From assembly GCF_000518605.1 (NCBI RefSeq), contig NZ_KI912458.1:1-64000 (forward strand): a stretch of 64,000 nucleotides of DNA. Direction: 5' to 3'. Of this stretch, positions 53,311-63,857 are shown one piece after another; position 1 is the stretch's first letter; each line of letters starts with the position of its first letter. This DNA comes from Shewanella fidelis ATCC BAA-318. GTDB taxonomy: Bacteria; Pseudomonadota; Gammaproteobacteria; Enterobacterales; Shewanellaceae. The position numbers were made by a program, and so were the translations under genes. The notes under the pieces were generated by a model that saw only the letters and a program-made list of their open reading frames with translations, was not told where the DNA came from and did not search any database.

Positions 53311-53631
53311 ATAATACCAATCAGTACAATAATTTGATCAACTCAGAGCGGTTTTTGGCAAACTAATTCAAGGCGAATAGCTGCAATAATGGTTATTCCC
53401 TTATAAAGCTAATCAACGCAGAAATAGGCAGCCAAAAACGCTCCAGAATGGCGAGTTTTAGCGATTCTGATGCCGTGTTAACGAGCTCGAACGTAGAACA
53501 ACTATGCTCTTCACTCGTTGCGAGCTGCATGGATGCAGCGAATGTCATTAAAGCAGGAGCACTTAATGACCTTGCCTCAAAACCGCTAAACTCTCGCTGA
53601 GTGACTAAATGTTTATACTGATTGGTATTAT
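53311..53631. mobile_element. MITE-like element (321 bp) with 16-bp perfect terminal inverted repeats
   Basis: Ends ATAATACCAATCAGTA (53311-53326) and TACTGATTGGTATTAT (53616-53631) are perfect inverted repeats. The inside has further imperfect inverted repeats (GAGCGGTTTTTGGC against GCCAAAAACGCTC; GAGTTTTAGCG against CGCTAAACTC), so the element can fold into a long hairpin. It has no transposase frame. Such AATACCAATCAGT-ended elements are recalled as common in Shewanella genomes. Confidence 0.8.
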
Positions 53632-53687
53632 AGTCTCCTAGCCAATTTTTACTGAACAGCGGTCATTTTTACTCGATAGGCAAAATA

Positions 53688-53717
53688 AAAAGCCACTAAT
53701 GCAAATTAGTGGCTTTT
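53688..53717. terminator. Terminator downstream of pfaD
   Basis: AAAAGCCACTAAT/ATTAGTGGCTTTT, 13-bp stem with a GCAA loop; T/A runs on both sides. It is 109 bases beyond the pfaD stop. Confidence 0.8.
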
Positions 53718-53739
53718 AGTTAGACTGTTTTTTATAAAA

Positions 53740-53798
53740 GCCGCTCAAGATATTATTCTACGAGCTGCTCAAGATACTATTCTATGAGCCGCTCAAGG
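53740..53798. repeat. 24-bp tandem repeat downstream of pfaD
   Basis: Two copies of GCYGCTCAAGATAYTATTCTAYGA (53740-53763 and 53764-53787) differing at three positions, plus the beginning of a third (GCCGCTCAAGG). Lies in the 3' untranslated region of the pfaD message. Confidence 0.8.
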
Positions 53799-53825
53799 CT
53801 GACTTTTATTCTCTCAAGGCTGTTC

Positions 53826-55454
53826 TTAAGCCATTCTTTGTGTCGGTTTCCAGCGCAGTAACTGTGCGGGCACTTTTACGCCTTGGGCTGTCAGTGAGTT
53901 AATGCGGCTCAGGTAAGCGGCGCCATACATTAGGTGTTTAGCAACGTCGACGGCATTGCGTTGTTGGTGATCATCTAGATAACTGCCTTTAGCCCACTGA
54001 TTAAAGGCACCAAGTGCTGGGCCTGCCCAAATTTGATAATCCATTTCACGACCTACTTCGCCAGAGTTTGACCAGCGGCTTGAAAGGCCTAAGTACCAAC
54101 GGAAAATTAATGCCATTTTACGCTTAGGGTTACCTTCGGCACGCTCAATTTGCTTTGGATCGCGCTCGTTAAAATGTGCCACTGTGCCCGCCCAAATTTC
54201 ATCTAGGCTTGAGCGGAATACTTGTTTCTCAAGTTTTTCACGTTCATCTGCAGGGATCGCTTCAATAGAGTCATAGCGGGTGTAGATCTCGTAGAGCTTG
54301 TTAGCACGCATAGGGAATAGGGTACCGCGTTTAACCACTTGCAGTTTTACGCCCATTTCAAACATATCTGCTGCTGGCGCCATGGTCACATCAGCCATCT
54401 CAGTTGTAGCAAGTAACTTACGAGTGTGCTCACTGGCACCTGCTTCAACACATGCTTGGTTTACTGAACCGGTAACAATATAGGCTGCACCCATGTTGAA
54501 GGTTGCCAGCGCTGCATCAGGTGTACCAACACCACCGCCACAACCGACACGGATTGGCGTTTCATACTGGTATTTGGCTTGGATCTCTTCTTTAAGCGCT
54601 AAAATCGTAGGCAGTAGTGTAACGAGTGGTCGGTTGTCAGTGTGACCACCTGAGTCGGCTTCTGCTGTGATGTCGTCAGCCATAGGCACCAGCTGAGCCA
54701 ATTCCATCTGCTCTGGCGTGATAGAACCGTCATCGACTAGCTTTTGCAACATTTTTGCCGGCGCAGGCATCATGAATTTTTCAGCCACTTCGGTGCGGCT
54801 TACTTTGGCGATAACTTTGTTCGCCACAACGATGTTACCTTGTGCATCGCGGCTTAAACCGGCAGCGCGGTAATAGACGATTTGTGGCGTTAGGCCTAAG
54901 AAAGCTGAGGCTTCAACGGTGCGTACTTTGTGTTTTAGAAATAACTCAACGCTACCACGCTCTAGCGCTGGCTCGCTTGGGCTATGGATAAGGTTGAACA
55001 TGTACGGACCATTTGGCAGTGCTGCCTGAATGCGGTTAATCGCGGCTTCAACGCGGCTTGGGATAAGACCGGCTGCACCAAATGAACACAAAATGCCGGC
55101 TTTACCTAAAGCAATGACAAGCTCTTCAGATGAAATACCATTCGCCATCGCCCCTGCGTAGTAGGCATATTTAACGCCATGAACACGGCGGAAGTTACTG
55201 TCGCCTAGGCTTTCTGTACCTAATGCAGGAGTAAAAGCACTGACAGGTAAATCAGTGCTGTTAGCCGCTTGCTCGGTGACGATATTTGCGGTTTGTGCAA
55301 TACCAAAACCGTGCTCAGCGTGGTTTACCACGTAGCATGCTCGGCTAAAATCTTTGAGTTGCTGCTCCATTACTTGCACATCAAAGCTGATGTTTGACTC
55401 TGACACAGCCCATGGCCACGGAGAAAGCATTTCGTTAGTTGCAGTAGGATTCAT
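53826..55454 (-). CDS. pfaD: PfaD, enoyl reductase of polyunsaturated fatty acid synthase
   Basis: FMN-dependent enoyl reductase acting in trans with PfaA-C to make EPA/DHA-type fatty acids. The 542-aa length is normal. Conserved parts: RRVHGVKYAYYAGAMANGIS, GKAGILCSFGAAGLIPSRVE, NLIHSPSEPALERGSVELFL, PIRVGCGGGVGTPDAALATF with FNMGAAYIVTGSVNQ (flavin site). It begins 244 bp after the pfaC stop, so it may have its own promoter or be the last gene of the cluster. Terminator 53688-53717 closes it. Confidence 0.97.
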   Translation of the reverse strand: MNPTATNEMLSPWPWAVSESNISFDVQVMEQQLKDFSRACYVVNHAEHGFGIAQTANIVTEQAANSTDLPVSAFTPALGTESLGDSNFRRVHGVKYAYYAGAMANGISSEELVIALGKAGILCSFGAAGLIPSRVEAAINRIQAALPNGPYMFNLIHSPSEPALERGSVELFLKHKVRTVEASAFLGLTPQIVYYRAAGLSRDAQGNIVVANKVIAKVSRTEVAEKFMMPAPAKMLQKLVDDGSITPEQMELAQLVPMADDITAEADSGGHTDNRPLVTLLPTILALKEEIQAKYQYETPIRVGCGGGVGTPDAALATFNMGAAYIVTGSVNQACVEAGASEHTRKLLATTEMADVTMAPAADMFEMGVKLQVVKRGTLFPMRANKLYEIYTRYDSIEAIPADEREKLEKQVFRSSLDEIWAGTVAHFNERDPKQIERAEGNPKRKMALIFRWYLGLSSRWSNSGEVGREMDYQIWAGPALGAFNQWAKGSYLDDHQQRNAVDVAKHLMYGAAYLSRINSLTAQGVKVPAQLLRWKPTQRMA

Positions 55455-55698
55455 TATTTGTAAGACCCTTAATTATTGAGCTATCAGCTCTTATCTATTC
55501 TTTTAACTGTATTCTTGATCTAATTCATTCGCGTTTTAATGGTTTAGAACGCAGCTAGTTGTTATTAAATCATTTTATAAATCGAGTTAGGACGCAGATA
55601 CTTTTGCTCAATTTCCAGAAAAAAGCGCGCAGCCTATGAATATAGGTGAGCACTTTTGACACAGAAATTGAGTAAAATAGCCAGTCACTCGCTTCGGT
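55455..55698. other. pfaC-pfaD spacer
   Basis: 244 bp on the transcribed strand with no strong terminator. Could hold a pfaD promoter; no clear consensus was identified. Confidence 0.35.
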
Positions 55699-58600
55699 TT
55701 AAAGAGATTCTTCGATGCAGATGGCTATATCGAATACTTCGTATATGCGCAGACCATCTTTACTCAAGCTGGCATTACCTGTGATGACTTTCTTACCATT
55801 TTCATCTTTGATAGAAGTAATGCTGACATCCATCGACATCTGCTTGTTCAGCGGATTGATTTGGCCACGGTACTTCCACTTGATGTTCGATAAAATCTGA
55901 CCAAACTTAGGATTTTTGAAACCCGCGCCCAAGTCTTTACTAATAGCGTAAGCTTGCATGGTTTCAATAATCGCTTCAACACCAAGTGAACCTGGCATAA
56001 CCGGATCTTGGTGGAAGTGGAACTGGAAGAACCAATCACTCGGGTCAATAGTGCGCTCAGCGTACAAGTAACCTAGACCTTCTGTGCCGCCATTATCAAC
56101 AATTTCAACACTGTCAATAAAGTTAAGCTGTCCACCTGCTAGGCGGTAATGTGGCTTGCCTGCTGGGGCATTAAAGTGGCGGCAGTTGTTATCTAGTAGG
56201 TTCACTTTAGTGTTTGCAGGGACACCGTTAGCCACATGCCAAGGCTGCGTGACTTTGCCGTTGTCTAGACCTAACTGATCTTTAAGCGCTTCGCCTTTGA
56301 AGTAACCAAAAACGGCTGTGCCGCGATAGAAAGGTTCACCGTCAGTGCTCAGTTCGAAGCTAAAGCTTTGAATGATGTTAGTGCCAGCCATCACGGTTGA
56401 TAATAAGCGAGAGTCGTTACGTATGGTTTTACCACGTAGGTCAACTTCACGTAGTAGTTCTCCACTACCGTCTAAGTTACGGAAGAATAGCTCAAGCCCC
56501 GGGAAGCCTAAGGTGGTACCCATGTAACCTGAGATAAAGCCGTTAGGCTGCAGTGAGATCTCCATTAAAATCGAGTACGGCATCACAGCGCCATGGCTGT
56601 TTTTATCGAAATACCACGCATCTGCAGGTACCTCATATTCTGCAATACATGATGACGGATTCTTAAAGTCGCCACGCTTACCGTTAACTTCAATCACACG
56701 CGTGGTCACTTGTAAGTCACCACATGGTGTACGCGGTGGGATCATGCCGCGATAGATAGCGAACTCAGGGCCGAAACATTTTTCGATATCACCGGTAGCA
56801 AACTCAAACATGTGATACGGGGTAAAGGGGACGGTATCCGGCACTCGGTTAGGGTAGTCTGGCGTTATTGGTGCTTCAACATGGGAAATTGGAATAACCC
56901 CCTTGTTTGGCTGTTTCGTCAGATCAGGGATTTGTGCCATCAATGGCGCATTGACAGATGCTGGCTGGTACTCTTTTTTGCCAGAAGCCGCAGGCGCTTG
57001 TGTTGATTCAGTCAAAAGCGGATAACGAGTACACTCATCTTCCTCTTTAATCATCACCCCTAGGTTTTGGAAATCCACCACCGCTTTGCCGTTAAGCAAG
57101 ATATCTATGTTAGCTTTAGCATATGGGCGTGGGCTGAAACCAATTTCAGTGACTTCCATACGGTAAGTTAACACGCCTGATTGCGGTACAACTTGACCGC
57201 GACAGCGTACTTGCTGTGAGGCGTTTTCAAGTGGTTGGAAACGACCGTTGTTAGTTTGGGTATGCATACCAAGGTGCAGCATATAGAACTGCAATAGCTG
57301 ACCACAGCCCTCGGCCATTAATGAGCCTGCCATCACTTGGTCGCCCTTAAAGTGACAAGGGAAGTACCAGTGATCTGCTTCAAGTTGTTTGTGACCTTCT
57401 ACTAAGCCAAGTCCCCAAGTACCTCCCGTGCGATCAACTTTGCTGACCTGTTCAATCATCAAGAACTTTTCAGATGCAAAACAAAGTGACGGCTGGTGGG
57501 CTCCTGCATGGCTAGCACCAAAACAGCCTTCAATATCAGCAGTTAATAGCTTATGAATATCGCCATAGTTAAACTGAGTTTTTGGGCAATCAAGTAGCGG
57601 GTTAAAGCGCTGCTTTTGCACTAGGCTGCGGGCTTTAATCTCTTCTTCGGTACGAATTACGCCTTTACCGTCGGCAAGCTCCTCGTCAGTGAAGAAGCCA
57701 GCACAGCCGCCATCCATCTTGAGGATCATCTTGTCGCCAACAAAACACTCATAAGAGAAGAAGAACAGCAGGGTGTCGCCATTACGGGCATAGTTGTTGA
57801 TCTTAATATCGTAACGCAGTGTATCGCCGCCACGTGGTAAATCGCCTAAGAAGGTTAGAGTACAATCGAGTAGACGATAAACTCGTTCACCTTTGTTCTC
57901 AAAGTCGATGCCTAAGTAACTGATCAGCATCAAGTCACATTGGCCTGACTCTACCGCGACCGCCCAAGGAATTTGTCCATCAACTAGATACGGCGCATCG
58001 ACAGGGATGTCGTATTCAGTCGTCATTGAACAAGGTTTAAATTGATTCATGGTCGCATCAAGCTTAGTGACGCGCGAGACCAGTAAGTAGTCTGTGGTCG
58101 GCAGGCGAACGCGGCGTGAGTAGCTGTCGATAATGGCATAATCACTGCCAAATACTTTAGCGATATCGCCCTCTGCGTACTCAACTAAATCGGCATAGTT
58201 CCAGATACATGGCTTGAGTGCAGGCACTGGCGGCGTGTAAGGTGGCACGTTAGCGTGATCTGGCTTGAGTTCAACTACACTGCTAGCTACTGCAGCTGTT
58301 TGGCTTGGGCTGCTAACCATTGCTGCTGCGCTTGCGGTAACGGCAGGGCTATTTGTCTGAGCAGTGATTTGTGCGAGTTGTTGTTTTAACAGCGCGTCAG
58401 CGACCTTCATGCCGGCATTACGGCTTTCTAAAAAGGCTAAATGAGCTTGCTGAGTGAGTTGCTGATTGTGTTGAAAACTAGCGAGATCGCCAGAATCAGT
58501 ATTGAGAGTCTTGTTGCTTGAATTGCTTATTGTACTTGTTGTCATTGGTGGGGTACCTAATTCACGTTTGGGTGCCTGAGTGGTGACGCCAATGTTTGCA

Positions 58601-61557
58601 GTCTGTTGTGCTGCAATTGTTATTTGTGGTGCTACTGAGTCAGTCATTTTGACTGAGCCAGCAGCCTTAATTGGTTTAGCTTGATTGACCACTGTCGATG
58701 CTGTCGCTTGCGCCATTTTTTGTGTAATCGCGTCAAGGCTTGCTAGCGGCGTATCAACAATATGCTGGTAGATATCGCGGCCGCCTAGGGTGACTTGCTT
58801 AACCAGTTGGTGTTTAGCATCGGATTTAAGCTCATTGCTTAAACGCGCCGTTAACGCTTGTTGTTCGCTCGCGGTTTGGCTAATCAACAGCTGTGATAAT
58901 TGGTTTTCACTGATATTGTTGATAAGCGCGCAATTGGCTGTATTGGTTTGGGCTAGGGCATTCAAGTTAAGTAAGCCATGTAATAGGCTTGCCATACCCG
59001 CAGCAGCAAAGCAGTGACCAACACGCTGCTCTGCAGCAGTATGAGTCACTTGAGAGTCTGGCATTGGTGTCAATTGAATTTGGCTTGCTGGTGCAGCCAT
59101 GGTTTCAATCACTTTAACCCTATTAAAGTCAGTGGCTGTTTGGCTCAGTAATTTGTCGGTAGCCAACGCTGTTTCGGCAGTTTTAGCAAAGCCAAGCGCA
59201 TCAATTTGGCCGTATGAGCAGCCCGATGTTGCTTCGTCTTTAACCAGTACTACCGCGCCGGCACCTTCACCGACATTCCACTTATTAGCGTCGCGGTTTG
59301 GCTCAATTGCGACAGGTGCAATGGCATTTTTAAGAATGACTTGCTCAAAGCTACCAGAGAGATCGACCGCTGCAATCACCACCGCATCTAGGTTATCTTC
59401 CATGATGAGGTTTTGCGCCACATCGATACAGCGGCTCACCGATTGCTCTGCAGCAGAAATTGTGAAGGCTGGGCCATTAAAGTCCCACAGTGACGCTACG
59501 CGTGACGCCATAATATTGCCAATAAAGCTGGTGTACTGATTTAGCTTGGCAGCATCCAGTACGCTGTCCATGGCGATGGCTTCAAGGGCTTGGTATTCAT
59601 CAGTTGAAAAACTTACCCCTATAGCAGCGAGGCTTTGAGCTAGCTGAGTATGCAAATTCACCCGGCCGCGGAACTGATGCAGTTCAAGCTCGGTTTCCAT
59701 TGCCACTAATACCGCTACTTTTTGCCCAGGCTCAAGCTTGGCATCACGAATCGCTTCGTCTGTCACTCGCATCAACATTAACTGCTGTGAGATCAGACGA
59801 TCATCTTCGTTAGGCGGCAGTTTAAAGCGCAAAAAGTCCAGCTCAAAGTTATCGACATAAGCACCTTTTGGAGCAGCATCAAGACCAAACTCTGATAAGA
59901 TCTCACGGTGTTGCTCTAGGCCTTTCCAGCGCTTTTTCGGCAGTTCGATAAAGCCGTTAGCGTTTTGAGTCACCGCGTTGTTGAGCGCATTGATACTACT
60001 AAGCGGGCCAAAGTGTGAGGCTAGACCAACCACTTTTAGCGGTCCTGCTTGACGTGGGGCTTGAGTGGCTGCTGTTGTTACAGTGCCTTTGCCGTTGTAG
60101 GACTCAAGCAAAAGATGAGCATTACAACCACCAAAGCCAAATACAGAGACGCCTGCGTGACGACGTCTTACACCAAAATGATTATTCGATGGCTTATCTG
60201 GCCAGCCCTGTACCATGCTAGGCAGGGTTGCTTTACCAAAGAGTTTTCTTGGTGAAGCGATAGCATCACTAATATTGATACTTGGCGGCAGGTAACCTTC
60301 TTGCATAGCGAAGATCATCTTCATGATCCCCGGCATGCCCGCTGCAGTTAATAGGTGGCCTAAGTTAGACTTAGCAGATCCAATTATGGGTGCGTCAGTG
60401 CCTTGCAGCTTATCTTCAAAGAAAGTTTCCATTGAAGTGAGCTCAATCTTATCACCTAGTGGCGTGCCAGTTGCATGGCACTCAATCACTTCAATGTCTT
60501 TTGGCTCAATGTCACTGGCAGCATAAGCGCGTTCAAAGGCTTTTACCTGACCTTTAGGGTTAGGGCTTAGTACAAACTGACCTTTACCGTCGTTTGATAG
60601 ACCTACGCCACTGACCACTGCATAGATTTTGTCATTGTCGCGCTCAGCATCTTCAAGGCGTTTAAGCACTAATACGCCAGCGCCTTCACCGGCAAATAAG
60701 CCTTTACTGTTGGCATCAAATGGCACCGAAATACCGTGATCTGGATAAGCGTGGAAAATCGAGAACCCCATATTGATAAAGAAAGGATCCGCGCCCGATA
60801 CCGCGCCAGCTAACATGATGTCGGCTTTGCCTGTGCTTAAGTAATCACACGCCAGCTTTAACGAATACACTGAACTTGCACAGGCGGCATCAAGGCTTAA
60901 CTGTGCGCCGCCAAGACCCAGTGCATCGGCAACCACTTTTGAGCTGTTATGAGCAATGACACCATTAGCAGCATTAAGACTGTTCTCATTTGCGGCGCGA
61001 GCAGTATGGGCATTGGTTGGGCTTAACTTAAATGCTTTTGCGCCGAGTTTATCTTGTAGCGCTTTTTCAACGGCGCGGTGATAAATCGGCAAGAATAGAT
61101 CGTTAGAACGGGTAGTTGGGAACGACAATGCGCCCATCACTACACCTGCGCGACTTAAATCAGCGCTATGGATATCAACTCCGGCATCAATCAGCGCGTT
61201 GCGACTGGTATCTAGCGCCCACAGAAAGCTGTCATCTAAGCCTTGTAAGCTCTGCTCTGACAACTTGTAGCCAGCAGGGTTAAATTGAAAATTCTCAATA
61301 TAGCCGCCTTTATTGCAATAAAAGCGGTCTGATTGGCCTTGTACGCCTTGATAGTCGCTGCAACTCGCACCGAGCTTTTCATCGGTTAAGGTGCTGCGAG
61401 AATCGCGTTTATCAAGCAAGTTTTGCCAGAACTCTTGTGGGCTTTTAGCATCGGGGTAGAGTGTTGCTAAGCCAACAATGGCAATTTTACTTTGCTTGCT
61501 GGGATGTGAAGCCTGCTTACTTGAAGTATGCGTAGAAGTGTTGTCTGGTAACGACAT
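55699..61557 (-). CDS. pfaC: PfaC, PUFA synthase KS-CLF-DH-DH subunit
   Basis: A 1952-aa multidomain subunit. Ketosynthase (about 20-480): active Cys in SLDAACASSVYSLKLACDYL, His in ECHATGTPLGD and GSAKSNLGHLLTAAG. Chain-length-factor (about 520-970): FTISAAEQSVSRCIDVAQ where the active Cys is replaced by Gln/Glu, as expected for a CLF. A Thr/Ala/Gln-rich linker (1000-1200) follows. Then two FabA-like dehydratase domains: CHFKGDQVMAGSLMAEGCGQ and FHFHQDPVMPGSLGVEAIIE. Starts by ATG overlapping the pfaB stop (TAATG). It controls chain extension and cis-double-bond placement. Confidence 0.98.
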   Translation of the reverse strand: MSLPDNTSTHTSSKQASHPSKQSKIAIVGLATLYPDAKSPQEFWQNLLDKRDSRSTLTDEKLGASCSDYQGVQGQSDRFYCNKGGYIENFQFNPAGYKLSEQSLQGLDDSFLWALDTSRNALIDAGVDIHSADLSRAGVVMGALSFPTTRSNDLFLPIYHRAVEKALQDKLGAKAFKLSPTNAHTARAANENSLNAANGVIAHNSSKVVADALGLGGAQLSLDAACASSVYSLKLACDYLSTGKADIMLAGAVSGADPFFINMGFSIFHAYPDHGISVPFDANSKGLFAGEGAGVLVLKRLEDAERDNDKIYAVVSGVGLSNDGKGQFVLSPNPKGQVKAFERAYAASDIEPKDIEVIECHATGTPLGDKIELTSMETFFEDKLQGTDAPIIGSAKSNLGHLLTAAGMPGIMKMIFAMQEGYLPPSINISDAIASPRKLFGKATLPSMVQGWPDKPSNNHFGVRRRHAGVSVFGFGGCNAHLLLESYNGKGTVTTAATQAPRQAGPLKVVGLASHFGPLSSINALNNAVTQNANGFIELPKKRWKGLEQHREILSEFGLDAAPKGAYVDNFELDFLRFKLPPNEDDRLISQQLMLMRVTDEAIRDAKLEPGQKVAVLVAMETELELHQFRGRVNLHTQLAQSLAAIGVSFSTDEYQALEAIAMDSVLDAAKLNQYTSFIGNIMASRVASLWDFNGPAFTISAAEQSVSRCIDVAQNLIMEDNLDAVVIAAVDLSGSFEQVILKNAIAPVAIEPNRDANKWNVGEGAGAVVLVKDEATSGCSYGQIDALGFAKTAETALATDKLLSQTATDFNRVKVIETMAAPASQIQLTPMPDSQVTHTAAEQRVGHCFAAAGMASLLHGLLNLNALAQTNTANCALINNISENQLSQLLISQTASEQQALTARLSNELKSDAKHQLVKQVTLGGRDIYQHIVDTPLASLDAITQKMAQATASTVVNQAKPIKAAGSVKMTDSVAPQITIAAQQTANIGVTTQAPKRELGTPPMTTSTISNSSNKTLNTDSGDLASFQHNQQLTQQAHLAFLESRNAGMKVADALLKQQLAQITAQTNSPAVTASAAAMVSSPSQTAAVASSVVELKPDHANVPPYTPPVPALKPCIWNYADLVEYAEGDIAKVFGSDYAIIDSYSRRVRLPTTDYLLVSRVTKLDATMNQFKPCSMTTEYDIPVDAPYLVDGQIPWAVAVESGQCDLMLISYLGIDFENKGERVYRLLDCTLTFLGDLPRGGDTLRYDIKINNYARNGDTLLFFFSYECFVGDKMILKMDGGCAGFFTDEELADGKGVIRTEEEIKARSLVQKQRFNPLLDCPKTQFNYGDIHKLLTADIEGCFGASHAGAHQPSLCFASEKFLMIEQVSKVDRTGGTWGLGLVEGHKQLEADHWYFPCHFKGDQVMAGSLMAEGCGQLLQFYMLHLGMHTQTNNGRFQPLENASQQVRCRGQVVPQSGVLTYRMEVTEIGFSPRPYAKANIDILLNGKAVVDFQNLGVMIKEEDECTRYPLLTESTQAPAASGKKEYQPASVNAPLMAQIPDLTKQPNKGVIPISHVEAPITPDYPNRVPDTVPFTPYHMFEFATGDIEKCFGPEFAIYRGMIPPRTPCGDLQVTTRVIEVNGKRGDFKNPSSCIAEYEVPADAWYFDKNSHGAVMPYSILMEISLQPNGFISGYMGTTLGFPGLELFFRNLDGSGELLREVDLRGKTIRNDSRLLSTVMAGTNIIQSFSFELSTDGEPFYRGTAVFGYFKGEALKDQLGLDNGKVTQPWHVANGVPANTKVNLLDNNCRHFNAPAGKPHYRLAGGQLNFIDSVEIVDNGGTEGLGYLYAERTIDPSDWFFQFHFHQDPVMPGSLGVEAIIETMQAYAISKDLGAGFKNPKFGQILSNIKWKYRGQINPLNKQMSMDVSITSIKDENGKKVITGNASLSKDGLRIYEVFDIAICIEESL

Positions 61558-63857
61558 TAGACTTCCTCTCTCAGTATATGATGTTCGTTTGACGCTGCGG
61601 CGGTTGTGTCATTGGCTAGTTTTAATTGACAGCTAGCCTGTTCACGTTTGAGTCCATCAATAAATGGTTGCAGCGATAATGGCACTTGGTGGCTAATTAA
61701 TTGGCCAATGGCTTTAATCACGCTAGTAATATCTTGGCTACCTTTTGCGTTCATAGGCACGGTGCAGCAAGGCTGACGTTGTGGTTCGTTGGCGCCATCG
61801 TGTTTAGCGATCTTGTCTATTAAGGTGCAATTTTGTCTGTCAGCACCGATCTCAACAAAAAGCTTAGCGCCTTGCTCTTGGGCGTAATGAACTAACCCGG
61901 TGAAATCTAATGTCTGGCAAAACGTGTCGGCAATCGACTTTGCTACCACTTGGCTATTGAGTGCGCAGTGGCTGACACTGAACTCTTGCGACTGTTGCAG
62001 ATCTGCTGCGCTGATAAAGCCGATTTCACGAGGAAGATCTGCTTTTAGTGGTTGCAGATAAAAATCCATCACATTTTGGTGCTCTTGCATCGCTGGTTGC
62101 GTATGCATGGCAGTGACGCGATTTGCTGCAATGCCACGTTTACCCAGCGCCGCAAGTAATGCTTTGCACTGAGTTTCACAACCTGCAATTACACAGGTAT
62201 CGCCTTGGATAATCGCGAGGTAAGCGTGGGGATAATCTTCTAGCAATGCCTCAATTGGCGCCGCGTCACTTCTAACCACAAAGCTGTTCCACTGGATCTC
62301 AGCGTCGGCATCATCCAGTTGCCAAGCTTGTCTAACCGCGGTTAACTTGCCGGAAATAGCTGAAGTGAATAGCGGGTCGGTTTGGGTTTTGCTGATCAGT
62401 GCATGGGGGTTTTGCCATACGCCAAGGCTTGCCCACATTGAGGCTTCACCCATAGAGTAACCTAACGCAAAATTAGGCTTAACATTAAACTCATCGGTTA
62501 GTAGCTGAGTTAACAAGTAGCTGCTACCTACGCCAGCAATGGCTAAATCACCTAAGCTCATATTGGCGGCATGTTTAGCATCTAAGTGATAAATATGCTC
62601 AGCTTGTAGCATCGACTTTAAATCGCCTTCACGCTCAAGTTTGGCGTAAAGAGCAGGGAAGTACTGATGCAACTCATTAAGCATATCGGCATATACCGTT
62701 CCTACACCTGGATAGACAAATGCGAGACCCGCTTGGCTGTGGTCATTGCTATTGCCTAGTGGTGTAAGGGTTAAGTAACTGCCCGCCGGAGTTTTGTATT
62801 GAATTAAACCTTTACTGGTTAAACTGGAGTCTGCTTGCTCAGCAAAAAGCGATGGCAATGCGTCGTTAAGCGCAGCTAACTCTTGTTTTGCCGCGCTCAC
62901 AGAGCTTGCTTGAATGACGGCATGATAAGCGCTGCTATTATCGCTCTCGATGAGTTTGGCTGCATCAATTAAATTGTCTTGCATTATGCCAAGTAGCACT
63001 TTTTGCTGCTCTAAATAAAGCTCATCAGAACCTGTTATCTGTACGCTGTCTAATTGCTGTTTTAACAAAGTTATTGATGCTGCAATTTGTTGCTGATTAT
63101 TGCCCTGTAACACAAACATCAATCTTTGGCTGTTTAGCATCGACTTTGGTGCTAACAGACCTGAGCCTTGGGTGAGCACATAACTGGTTGTTTGTGGGCC
63201 ATTAATAAAGTTGATTGCGGCAACACGATTTTGATGAAATTCGCTAAACCAGTAATGGCTTTTAGCCTGTTTAGGGCCGAGCTCGACAGCTTTTCTTACA
63301 TGGGTGCGGCTAGCAAGCCGTTGAATAAGTGAATAGACCGCAGTGAACTGTTGTTTACTATTAAGCGCTTCAAAAGACTCATTCAGGCTGACATCGCTTA
63401 AGTTACGTTTAGCTTGGTTTAATGCTTGATCAAGGGCTTGATTTAGCGCGTGAGAGCCGGGCTGAAATGGCTGTTCGTTAACATCAACTTGGCTAACCTG
63501 TTGCATAGCAGCAAGCTGTGCATGAGGATGGATCCGCATTTGCGCCGCTTTTAAAGCAGGTAGCATTAACAAACCATGAGTCGCAGTAGCCAGCTTAACC
63601 ATGTAGCCATTGTTGATCGCTTCGGTCGCAGCGTTTAGCTGCGACTCAAAGTTATTGGTATCACTGTCATCAGAGATAGTGATACTCATCATATCAGCTG
63701 GCGCATCCGCTTTAAGCAGAGGGATTAGCTCTGGCTGCAGCGTTTGATAGTTGGCTAATACTGATGGCTCAACAGTGCTAAGATCAAATTGCGGCGTTGG
63801 CAGTAAAATCAGTGCGATGCGCAGCGGCATCGCACTAGCTTTAGGCGTTTGTTCCAC
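61557..63857 (-). CDS. pfaB: PfaB, acyltransferase subunit of PUFA synthase
   Basis: A 766-aa protein with a weak KS-like N-terminal half and an acyltransferase domain (about 370-700), nucleophile Ser in LGYSMGEASMWASL, and the His region YPHAYLAIIQGDTCVIAG. PfaB is considered a determinant of product (EPA or DHA). Start is GTG (63857), sharing a base with the pfaA stop (TAGTG). pfaA-pfaB-pfaC are thus coupled at both junctions. Confidence 0.97.
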   Translation of the reverse strand: MEQTPKASAMPLRIALILLPTPQFDLSTVEPSVLANYQTLQPELIPLLKADAPADMMSITISDDSDTNNFESQLNAATEAINNGYMVKLATATHGLLMLPALKAAQMRIHPHAQLAAMQQVSQVDVNEQPFQPGSHALNQALDQALNQAKRNLSDVSLNESFEALNSKQQFTAVYSLIQRLASRTHVRKAVELGPKQAKSHYWFSEFHQNRVAAINFINGPQTTSYVLTQGSGLLAPKSMLNSQRLMFVLQGNNQQQIAASITLLKQQLDSVQITGSDELYLEQQKVLLGIMQDNLIDAAKLIESDNSSAYHAVIQASSVSAAKQELAALNDALPSLFAEQADSSLTSKGLIQYKTPAGSYLTLTPLGNSNDHSQAGLAFVYPGVGTVYADMLNELHQYFPALYAKLEREGDLKSMLQAEHIYHLDAKHAANMSLGDLAIAGVGSSYLLTQLLTDEFNVKPNFALGYSMGEASMWASLGVWQNPHALISKTQTDPLFTSAISGKLTAVRQAWQLDDADAEIQWNSFVVRSDAAPIEALLEDYPHAYLAIIQGDTCVIAGCETQCKALLAALGKRGIAANRVTAMHTQPAMQEHQNVMDFYLQPLKADLPREIGFISAADLQQSQEFSVSHCALNSQVVAKSIADTFCQTLDFTGLVHYAQEQGAKLFVEIGADRQNCTLIDKIAKHDGANEPQRQPCCTVPMNAKGSQDITSVIKAIGQLISHQVPLSLQPFIDGLKREQASCQLKLANDTTAAASNEHHILREEV

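Larger units (their letters stand above)
53202..53825. other. Intergenic stretch with MITE, terminator and tandem repeats
   Basis: About 620 bp between the diguanylate cyclase and pfaD. It includes the probable true 5' end of the cyclase (to about 53267), a MITE-like element, the pfaD terminator and a 24-bp tandem repeat. Confidence 0.8.

Noticed and set aside
59099..59539. 146-aa plus-strand frame inside pfaC
   Set aside because: Antisense to the well-supported chain-length-factor domain.
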